In this document: piece after piece, positions 36,772 to 44,903 of the stretch
Numbering within the stretch: position 1 is the first letter of the stretch
Layout: each line of letters begins with the position of its first letter
Source: Lentzea sp. NBRC 105346
GTDB lineage: Bacteria; Actinomycetota; Actinomycetes; Mycobacteriales; Pseudonocardiaceae
Assembly: GCF_030269605.1 (NCBI RefSeq)
Contig: NZ_BSTQ01000008.1
Location: forward strand, 263,601 to 327,600
Length of the DNA stretch: 64,000 bases
Reading direction: 5' to 3'
The notes under the pieces: model-generated
Database searches by the model: none
What the model was told of the DNA's origin: nothing
What the model saw: the letters and a program-made list of their open reading frames with translations, nothing else
Program-made: the position numbers and the translations under genes

Positions 36772-36824
36772 GTCCTGAAGGGCACCCTCAGGGCGTCTGG
36801 TGCCGTGAGGGTGCCCTTCAGGAC
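36772..36824. terminator. Second hairpin facing the histidine kinase gene end
   Basis: A 19-bp perfect inverted repeat (36772-36790 with 36806-36824, GTCCTGAAGGGCACCCTCA) with a 15-nt loop. It ends five bases before the kinase stop codon, so it probably terminates that operon. Confidence 0.72.
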
Positions 36825-36829
36825 ACACC

Positions 36830-38059
36830 TCAGGGGTGATGCCGCCACAGCCGCCAAGCTCGCGGGCTCGCGGGGGCGTGGTGGCTGTTCGCCTCGCCGA
36901 GCCGCAGCCGGATCCGCGCACCCCCGAGCTGGCCGCGCTCGAGGTGGATCGTGCCGCCCGTCGCCTCGGCGGCCGAGCGGGCGATGTCCAGGCCGAGTCC
37001 CGTCGAGCCGCCCCCGCTGGTCCCACGTGAGAGCGCGGCCTCGGGATCGGCGATCCCGGGACCGGCGTCCTCGACCGCCAGCGTGACCCAGCCGGCGTGC
37101 CGCACGACCGAGACACCCAGCGCCGCGTGCGCGGGCGTGTAGTGGAAGACGTTGTCCAGCAACGCGTCCACGACGGCGCCGAGCGCGTCGGGCGACAGCG
37201 GCACCGGCGCGGGCGACAGCGGCAGGTCGACCTCGCACGCGCGGCCCTGGTCCAGCGCGTGCGCGGACCAGAACAGCATCCGCGCCTCGACCACGGCGGC
37301 GGCGTCGCACGAGGAGGCGGACGGTGAGGTGGCGACCGGTTGCAGCTGCTGGATGATCCGGTCCACGTCGTGCCCGAGGGAGCTGACCGCGGTGCGGATG
37401 CGGTCGGCGACCGGGCCCGCGCCGGCCGCGTCGGCGTCCAGGCGTAGCGCGGTCAGCGGCGTGCGCAGGCGGTGCGAGACGTCGGCGATCATCTCGCGTT
37501 CCTTGGCCAGCAACTGTTCCGTGCGGTCGGCGGTGGCGTTGATGGCGCTCGCCAGCGCGACCAGCTCGTCCGGGCCCGTCAACCGGATGCGGACGTCGTG
37601 CCGTCCGGCGGTGTCCGCGAGCACCCGCAACGCGCGCAGCACGGGCGTGAACAGCCTGCGCCCCAACAGGAACGCGGCGGCCGAGCAGCCAAGGATCACA
37701 CCGAAGAGCAAGCCCAGCCAGGCAACCGGCACCGCGACCGGAGCGGGTTCGACCAGCACCTCGGAGCCGTCGACCGACGCCAAGACGGGACCATGCCCGG
37801 TGCCGACCGTCGTGCCGTCGGCGAACCGGACCGCGAGCCTGCCGGAGGCACCTGCGGTGGTGCCGGCGATCGTGGCGCGCACGGCGTCGACATCGCTCGT
37901 CACCCGCAACACGGCGGCGACGACGGCAGCGTCACGCTGGTCCGACGAAACCGCACGGTCCCGGGCTGAGGAGACGACAAGGAACACGACGGTCGCCAGG
38001 AACACCGTGGCCACCAGTCCCAGAGCGACCAGCAGCGCGCGGGTGACGACCGCTCTCAT
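36830..38059 (-). CDS. Sensor histidine kinase
   Basis: A 409-residue membrane kinase. Transmembrane segments lie near residues 7-29 and 110-132, with an extracytoplasmic loop of about 75 residues, then a HAMP-like linker. The phosphoacceptor is in DVSHRLRTPLTALRLDAD. ATPase boxes are DALLDNVFHY, DAGPGIAD and GGSTGLGLDIA. The ATG overlaps the regulator stop (ATGA). The H-box has SHRLRTPL instead of the common SHELRTPL. It probably controls the flanking GH15 and ABC units, which both face away from it (inference). Confidence 0.87.
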   Translation of the reverse strand: MRAVVTRALLVALGLVATVFLATVVFLVVSSARDRAVSSDQRDAAVVAAVLRVTSDVDAVRATIAGTTAGASGRLAVRFADGTTVGTGHGPVLASVDGSEVLVEPAPVAVPVAWLGLLFGVILGCSAAAFLLGRRLFTPVLRALRVLADTAGRHDVRIRLTGPDELVALASAINATADRTEQLLAKEREMIADVSHRLRTPLTALRLDADAAGAGPVADRIRTAVSSLGHDVDRIIQQLQPVATSPSASSCDAAAVVEARMLFWSAHALDQGRACEVDLPLSPAPVPLSPDALGAVVDALLDNVFHYTPAHAALGVSVVRHAGWVTLAVEDAGPGIADPEAALSRGTSGGGSTGLGLDIARSAAEATGGTIHLERGQLGGARIRLRLGEANSHHAPASPRAWRLWRHHP

Positions 38060-38745
38060 TCCGGCGCCGCCAGCTTGAAGCCCACGCCGCGGATGGTGTG
38101 CAGGTACTTGGGCCGCGCGGCGGTCTCGCCGAGCTTGCGGCGCAGCCACGACGCGTGCACGTCGATCGTCTTGTCGTCACCGACGTACGGGTGCCCCCAC
38201 ACGGCCTGGATCAGCTCACGCCTGCTGATGACCCGCCCCGGCCGTTGCGCGAGGTAGGCGAGCAGGTCGAACTCGCGCCTGCTCAACGCGATCGGCTCGC
38301 CACCCAGCGTGGCGCCGCGCTGCGCCAGGTCGATCCGCAGATCACCCAGAACCACGACGTCACGACTGTCGGAAGACGACGAACCGCCGGTGCGGCGCAG
38401 CAGGGCGTTGATGCGGGCGGCGAGGTGCTCGCTGGAGAACGGCTTGACGATGTAGTCGTCCGCGCCCGCGTTCAACGAGCTCACGACCGAGCTCTCGGCG
38501 CCGCGCGCGGTGGCGATGATGACCGGCACGTTGCTCACGCCGCGCAGCATCCGCAACGCCGCAACGCCGTCGAGGTCGGGCAGGCCTAGGTCGAGGATGA
38601 CGAGGTCCAGCTCGTGCGTGCCGGCCTCTCGCAACGCGGCCACGGCGGTGCCGACGGCCTGCACGACGTGCCCGAGGTCGGTCAGCGCGTGCACGAGCGC
38701 CGCCTGGACCACCGGGTCGTCCTCGACCACCAGCACCTTCGACAT
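38056..38745 (-). CDS. OmpR-family response regulator
   Basis: A 229-residue regulator. The receiver has acidic EDD near residue 8, the phosphoacceptor in LVILDLGLPD and the lysine in DDYIVKPF. The C-terminal winged helix has LSRREFDLLAYLAQRPGRV and ends HTIRGVGFKL. It is translated before its kinase with an ATGA overlap. A longer upstream frame would remove the normal receiver start. The likely targets are the phased boxes before the GH15 gene and the ABC operon. Confidence 0.88.
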   Translation of the reverse strand: MSKVLVVEDDPVVQAALVHALTDLGHVVQAVGTAVAALREAGTHELDLVILDLGLPDLDGVAALRMLRGVSNVPVIIATARGAESSVVSSLNAGADDYIVKPFSSEHLAARINALLRRTGGSSSSDSRDVVVLGDLRIDLAQRGATLGGEPIALSRREFDLLAYLAQRPGRVISRRELIQAVWGHPYVGDDKTIDVHASWLRRKLGETAARPKYLHTIRGVGFKLAAPE

Positions 38746-38793
38746 GCACGCAGCGTAAGCACCCGGCGGGCGGAAACGAAGGGGTGTTGCGAG

Positions 38794-38832
38794 CTTATGG
38801 AGATCGTGCTTCGTCCTTAAACCTCTCTTAGG
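38794..38832 (+). promoter_or_regulatory. 11-bp-phased CTTAnn boxes upstream of the ABC operon
   Basis: CTTAAA-CCTCT-CTTAGG (38816-38832) is a direct repeat with 11-bp period, and CTTATG at 38794 falls in phase two turns upstream. The layout resembles response-regulator boxes of the OmpR family and lies 47 bp before the first transporter gene. Confidence 0.5.
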
Positions 38833-38878
38833 ACGGGCGGGCCTACGGTCTGCGGCACACCGAACCAGGGAGCTAGGC

Positions 38879-40072
<1,194 letters not shown>

Positions 40073-40082
40073 AAGGAGCGTC

Positions 40083-41360
40083 ATGAGGCAGTGGATCGTG
40101 TTGACCGTGCTGGCGGCCACGGCGTGCTCGGGAGGTGCCGCGGTGACCGGCGGGGGAGCCGATCTGAAGGGCCAGTCCGTCGAGGTGGTGGGCACCTGGT
40201 CCGGCGACGAGCAGAAGAGCTTCGAGAAGGTGCTGGCCGCGTTCAAGGAGAAGACCGGCGCGGACGTCAAGTACACCCCGGCCGGTGACGAGCTGCCGAC
40301 CGTGCTGCAGACCAGAGTCCAGGGCGGCACGCCGCCGAGCGTCGCGCTGGTCGCGCAACCCGGCCTCGTCGCGCAGTTCGTCAAGGCGGGGTCGCTCAAG
40401 CCGCTCAGCGCCGAGGTCGAACAGGCCGTGGGCAGCCACAACGCGGGCGTGTGGAAGCAGCTCGGCAGCGTCGACGGCAAGCTTTACGGCGTCTACTTCA
40501 AGGCCGCCAACAAGTCCGCGGTCTGGTACAGCGAGAAGGCGTTCGCCCAGGTCGGCGCCACGCCGCCGAAGACGTGGGACGAGCTCGTCACCACCGGCAA
40601 GGCGCTCGCGGACACCGGGCAGGCGGCGGTGTCGGTCGGCGGCGCGGACGGCTGGACGCTCACCGACTGGTTCGAGAACGTCTACCTGCGCACCGCGGGC
40701 CCGGACATGTACGACAAGCTCGCCAAGCACGAGATCCCGTGGACCGACCCGTCGGTGCGCAAAGCGCTCGACGAGCTGGCGAAGCTGTGGGGCGACCGCA
40801 AGCTGATCGCGGGCGACCCGCTGCAGACCGAGTTCCCCAAGTCGGTGATCGACGTGTTCGGCGAACCGGCGAAGGCCGCGATGGTGTTCGAGGCGGACTT
40901 CGTCGCGAGCGTGATCTCCACCAACACCAAGGCGAAGGTCGGCGAGGACGCCAAGTTCTTCCCGTTCCCCTCGGTCGCGGGCAGCAAGGACGCGGTGGTC
41001 GCCGGTGGTGACATGGCCGTGCAGTTCAAGGACGACAAGGCCAGCACCGAGCTGATGAAGTTCCTCGCCTCGCCCGAGGCGGGCAAGGTGTGGGCGCCGC
41101 TGGGCGGTTTCCTGTCGCCCAACAAGGACATCCCGGCCGACGCCTACCCGGACGACGTGACTCGCGACCTCGCGAAGCGGCTCGTCGACGCCGGCGACAA
41201 CGTGCGGTTCGACATGTCCGACCTCGCGCCGGCCGCGTTCGGCGGCACGAAGGGCGCGGGGGAGTGGAAGGACCTGCAGGACTTCCTGGCCGACCCCAAG
41301 AACGCGGACGCGATCATCCAGCGCCTGGAAGCCAACGCCGCCAAGGCTTACGGGAAGTGA
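40083..41360 (+). CDS. Sugar ABC transporter substrate-binding lipoprotein
   Basis: A 425-residue binding protein. The N-terminus is a short lipoprotein signal with lipobox LAATAC and Cys15 as the lipid-anchored residue. Family 1 solute-binding features are WSGDEQKSFEKVLAAFKEKTG, GKLYGVYFKAANKSAVWYS and the C-terminal FLADPKNADAI. It captures an oligosaccharide or polyol outside the membrane and delivers it to the permeases. The ligand cannot be read from sequence. Ten bases separate it from the ATPase gene. Confidence 0.86.
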   Translation: MRQWIVLTVLAATACSGGAAVTGGGADLKGQSVEVVGTWSGDEQKSFEKVLAAFKEKTGADVKYTPAGDELPTVLQTRVQGGTPPSVALVAQPGLVAQFVKAGSLKPLSAEVEQAVGSHNAGVWKQLGSVDGKLYGVYFKAANKSAVWYSEKAFAQVGATPPKTWDELVTTGKALADTGQAAVSVGGADGWTLTDWFENVYLRTAGPDMYDKLAKHEIPWTDPSVRKALDELAKLWGDRKLIAGDPLQTEFPKSVIDVFGEPAKAAMVFEADFVASVISTNTKAKVGEDAKFFPFPSVAGSKDAVVAGGDMAVQFKDDKASTELMKFLASPEAGKVWAPLGGFLSPNKDIPADAYPDDVTRDLAKRLVDAGDNVRFDMSDLAPAAFGGTKGAGEWKDLQDFLADPKNADAIIQRLEANAAKAYGK

Positions 41361-41366
41361 CCTGAC

Positions 41367-42668
41367 TTGATCTCGCGTCACACGACGGACGCCGCGCCGG
41401 GGCGCTCGCCCCGGCAGGCGGTTCCGTTCCTCCTGCCCGCGTTGCTGGTCCTCGCGGCGCTCGTGCTCTACCCGCTGGTGTTCTCGGTGTTCCGCAGCTT
41501 TTTCGACTCCTCGGGCACCGAGTTCGTGGGGCTGAGCAACTACGTCGAGACGTTCACCGACCCACGAACGCTCACGGCGTTCCGCAACAACGTGATCTGG
41601 GTGGTGGTCGCGCCCGCCGCGGTCACCGGCCTCGGGTTGGTCCTGGCGGTGCTGACCGAGCGGATCCGCTGGGCCACGGCGTTCCGGCTGGTGCTGTTCA
41701 TGCCGATGGCGATCTCGCTGTTCGCGTCGGGCATCATCTTCCGGCTCGTCTACGAGGAAGACCCCAACCAGGGTGTGGTGAACGCGGCGCTGGTCGGCGT
41801 GCACGACGTGTTCGTGCCGCCGTCGGCCTACCCCGGCGCCCGGCCACGCGAGGGCGCGCCGTTCACCGCGACACCGGACGGGTTCGTCGGCAACGCTTCC
41901 GTGCAGCCCGGCAGCACGGTGCTCGTGCCGTTGGTCGGGTTCTCGCCGGGCGGGATTCCGAAGGAGGCCCGGTCGGTGTCCGAGCCGACCGCGGGCACGG
42001 GCGAGATCCGCGGCGTCGTGTGGCTGGACGTGTCGGTCGGCGGCAAGGCGGGGCAGCTGGATCCGTTGGAGCGCGGGCTGCCCGGCATCACGGTCGAGGC
42101 GGTGCGCGACGGGAAGGTCGTTTCCCGGACGACCGCGGGCGATGACGGCCGGTTCACGTTCCCCGGCCTCGCTTCGGGCGACTACCAGCTGCGATTGCCG
42201 CCGTCGAACTTCGCCCTGCCGTTCCGCGGCCTGACCTGGCTGGGACCGTCGCTGGTCACACCAGTGATCATCTCGTCCTGGATCTGGATCATGACCGGCT
42301 TCGCGATCACGTTCATCGCGGCCGGGCTGTCGGCGATCCCGCGTGACGCACTGGAGGCGGCACGGGTGGACGGCGCGACCGAGTGGCAGGTGTTCCGGCG
42401 GGTGACGATCCCGTTGCTGTCGCCGGTGCTGCTGGTCGTGTTCGTGACGCTGGTGATCAACGTGCTCAAGATCTTCGAGCTGGTCTTCGTCATCGCACCG
42501 GGTTCGGTGCAGGAGGAGGCCAACGTGCTCGCGCTGCAGATGTGGCAGGTGTCCTTCGGCACCGGCGGCGACCAGGGCGTCGGCAGCGCGCTCGCGGTGA
42601 TCCTCTTTCTGCTGGTCGCGCCCGCGATGTTGTTCAACATCCGCAGATTCCGACGGGAGCAGTCATGA
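41367..42668 (+). CDS. ABC transporter permease (MalF type) with an extracytoplasmic beta-sandwich insertion
   Basis: A 433-residue permease, longer than the usual 290-310. Hydrophobic segments near 20-40, 75-95 and 105-127 are followed by an inserted soluble region, about residues 130-285. Its second half (GITVEAVRDGKVVSRTTAGDDGRFTFPGLASGDYQLRLP region) resembles SdrD-B/CNA-B carboxypeptidase-regulatory beta-sandwiches. Three or more membrane segments and the EAA loop (AARVDGATEWQVFRRVTIPLL) follow. The insertion is placed like the periplasmic P2 loop of E. coli MalF and may contact the binding lipoprotein. Start is TTG with GGGAAG upstream; no better start was found. ATGA overlap with the second permease. 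Confidence 0.84.
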   Translation: MISRHTTDAAPGRSPRQAVPFLLPALLVLAALVLYPLVFSVFRSFFDSSGTEFVGLSNYVETFTDPRTLTAFRNNVIWVVVAPAAVTGLGLVLAVLTERIRWATAFRLVLFMPMAISLFASGIIFRLVYEEDPNQGVVNAALVGVHDVFVPPSAYPGARPREGAPFTATPDGFVGNASVQPGSTVLVPLVGFSPGGIPKEARSVSEPTAGTGEIRGVVWLDVSVGGKAGQLDPLERGLPGITVEAVRDGKVVSRTTAGDDGRFTFPGLASGDYQLRLPPSNFALPFRGLTWLGPSLVTPVIISSWIWIMTGFAITFIAAGLSAIPRDALEAARVDGATEWQVFRRVTIPLLSPVLLVVFVTLVINVLKIFELVFVIAPGSVQEEANVLALQMWQVSFGTGGDQGVGSALAVILFLLVAPAMLFNIRRFRREQS

Positions 42669-43576
42669 CGACGGTCGTAACGGACGAGGTCCGCGTCGTC
42701 GAGGTGTCGGTGTCCGGCGCACCGCGGCGCGGCGTGTTCTCCCGCCTGGTCTCGCGCCTCGGCAACGGGACCGTCCAGGTGGTGCTGGCGCTGGTCGCGC
42801 TGTTCTGGCTGGTCCCCGTCGCGGGACTGCTGATCGCGTCGCTGCGGGCGGAGTCGGCGAACACCGCCAGCGGCTGGTGGACGATCTTCACCAAACCGGC
42901 GGAGCTGACACTGGACAACTACGCGGGCCTGGTCGCGAACTCCGCGGTGTGGCAGTCGTTCCTCAACACGTTCTACATCGCGGTGCCCTCGACGGTCCTG
43001 GTCGTGGTGATGTCGGCGCTGGCGGCGTACGCCCTGTCGTGGATCGACTTCCCGGGCCGTGAGACGTTGACCGTGGTCGTCGTCGGACTGCTCGTGATGC
43101 CCGTTCAGGTCGCGTTGATCCCGGTGGCGAAGCTGTTCGGCGCGCTGGGGCTGTTCGGCACGATCACCGGCGTGGTGCTGTTCCACGTCGCGTTCGGCCT
43201 GCCGTTCGCCATCTTCCTGCTGCGCAACTTCTTCAGCGGCATTCCACGCGACCTGATCGAGGCCGCGCGGATGGACGGCGCCCGCGAGTGGGTGATCTTC
43301 AAACGGGTGGTGCTGCCGATCGGCAAGCCCGCGATCGCGTCGCTGACGATCTTCCAGTTCCTGTGGGTGTGGAACGACCTGCTGGTGGCGCTGGTGTTCG
43401 CGGACCAGGACTCGGCGCCGATCACGGTGGCGCTGCGGGCCCAGCTGCGCCAGTTCGGCACGAACATCGACCTGTTGTCGACGGGTGCGTTCCTGTCGAT
43501 GATCGTGCCGCTCGGGGTGTTCCTGGTGTTCCAGAAGTACTTCGTACAAGGCGTGCTGGCGGGATCCACGAAATGA
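42665..43576 (+). CDS. ABC transporter permease (MalG type)
   Basis: A 303-residue permease with about six membrane segments. The EAA motif is EAARMDGAREWVIFKRVVLPIGKPA, and the end KYFVQGVLAGSTK is typical of MalG-type subunits. ATG overlaps the previous stop and its own stop overlaps the next start, so translation is coupled on both sides. It forms the membrane channel with the MalF-type permease. Confidence 0.87.
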   Translation: MTTVVTDEVRVVEVSVSGAPRRGVFSRLVSRLGNGTVQVVLALVALFWLVPVAGLLIASLRAESANTASGWWTIFTKPAELTLDNYAGLVANSAVWQSFLNTFYIAVPSTVLVVVMSALAAYALSWIDFPGRETLTVVVVGLLVMPVQVALIPVAKLFGALGLFGTITGVVLFHVAFGLPFAIFLLRNFFSGIPRDLIEAARMDGAREWVIFKRVVLPIGKPAIASLTIFQFLWVWNDLLVALVFADQDSAPITVALRAQLRQFGTNIDLLSTGAFLSMIVPLGVFLVFQKYFVQGVLAGSTK

Positions 43577-44802
43577 CCGGCGTCAGGCTGTCCGAGGTGA
43601 GCCTCGTGTTCGGCGACGGCACCGTCGCGGTCTCCGACGTGAGCCTGGACGTGGCCGACGGCGAGTTCGTGGTGCTGCTCGGGCCGTCCGGGTGCGGCAA
43701 GTCGAGCATCCTGCGCATGGTCGCGGGGCTGCAGCGGCCCACTCGGGGGTCCGTGGTCCTGGACGGGCCGCGGACCGATGTGGCGATGGTGTTTCAGGAC
43801 TTCGCGCTGTACCCGCATCTGACCGTGGCATCGAACATCGGGTTTCCGCTGGAGATCGCCGGGGTGCCCGCCGCTTCGAGAATGGAGCGGATTGCCGAGG
43901 TGGCCTCCGCGCTGGGCATCGGGGACCTGCTGGCGCGAAGACCCGGCGAGTTGTCCGGCGGGCAGCGGCAACGCGTGGCGATGGGCCGGGCGCTCGTGCG
44001 GCGCCCGCGGTTGCTGCTGATGGACGAGCCGCTGTCCAATTTGGACACCGTGCTGCGGTCGGGGCTGCGGGCGGAGATCGTGCGGATGGCGCGGTCGCTC
44101 GGGCTGACGATGCTGTACGTGACGCACGACCAGATCGAGGCGCAGACGATGGCGGACCGCATCGCCGTGCTGCGCGACGGGGTGCTGGAGGACTCCGGCC
44201 GGCCCGCCGAGGTGTACCGGCATCCGGCGACGATGCACGTCGCGGCGTTCCTCGGCAGCCCGCGGATGAGCCTGTTCAAGGCGTACGTGCACGTCGTGGT
44301 CGACAGCCACGTCGGGCTGCACATCGGTGGCCAGGTGCTCGAACTGCCGTTCACCGACATGCGGGCGCGGGCGATCGCGCACTACGACGGTGAGGACATC
44401 GCGGTCGGGGCGCGGGCCGAGGCGCTGGTGCCGGTCGCGCCCGGAACGCCGGGACACGTGCTGACCGGGCAGGTCGGCCACGTCGAGCACCACGGGCACG
44501 AGACGCTCGTGTCGGTCGACGTCGGGGCGTGGCCGGTGGAGCTTCCGGAGGCTCGGCCGCCTCGGGTGCCCGTGCAGCCGCGGGGGCTGGTGGATCGGCT
44601 GCGGTCAATTTTCCCTGCGCCGGCTGCGGAGGTTTTCGTGGAGGGGCGGCACCAGGTGCGGCACAGCGAGCTGGTGGTGCGGGTGTCGCCGGATGTGCGG
44701 CCCGCGCTCGGAGAACCCGTCGGCGTGCGGTTTCGGTTGGACCGGCTGCACTTCTTCGACCTTTCGGACGGCCGCCGGATCGGCCCGAAGACCCGCCGCT
44801 AG
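43573..44802 (+). CDS. CUT1-type sugar ABC transporter ATPase 2
   Basis: A 409-residue ATPase. Walker A GPSGCGKSS, VFQDFALYPHL, LSGGQRQR, LLLMDEPLSNLD and THDQIEAQT, followed by a TOBE region of about 170 residues ending RLHFFDLSDG. It is the second nucleotide-binding subunit in the same operon. CUT1 systems usually have one ATPase gene or share a global one, so the pair may form a heterodimer or serve alternative complexes. Its TOBE domain contains a proline/arginine-rich insertion (PEARPPRVPVQPRG). A family palindrome follows the stop. Confidence 0.86.
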   Translation: MTGVRLSEVSLVFGDGTVAVSDVSLDVADGEFVVLLGPSGCGKSSILRMVAGLQRPTRGSVVLDGPRTDVAMVFQDFALYPHLTVASNIGFPLEIAGVPAASRMERIAEVASALGIGDLLARRPGELSGGQRQRVAMGRALVRRPRLLLMDEPLSNLDTVLRSGLRAEIVRMARSLGLTMLYVTHDQIEAQTMADRIAVLRDGVLEDSGRPAEVYRHPATMHVAAFLGSPRMSLFKAYVHVVVDSHVGLHIGGQVLELPFTDMRARAIAHYDGEDIAVGARAEALVPVAPGTPGHVLTGQVGHVEHHGHETLVSVDVGAWPVELPEARPPRVPVQPRGLVDRLRSIFPAPAAEVFVEGRHQVRHSELVVRVSPDVRPALGEPVGVRFRLDRLHFFDLSDGRRIGPKTRR

Positions 44803-44804
44803 AA

Positions 44805-44855
44805 CCGTTATGGCCACCATGACGGACCTCAGGGCCGTGATGGTGGCCATAACGG
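44805..44855. terminator. 51-bp palindrome after the ABC operon (family member 3)
   Basis: Outer arms CCGTTATGGCCACCAT and ATGGTGGCCATAACGG pair perfectly; the centre is GACGGACCTCAGGGCCGTG. It differs from the element at 22728 at only a few central positions. Here it separates two genes on the same strand, so it would act as the operon's terminator. Confidence 0.75.
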
Positions 44856-44903
44856 CCCTAGAGCCTGGGCTCCCCGGTAACGTTTGGGGCCGAGGGGGTG
44901 GGT

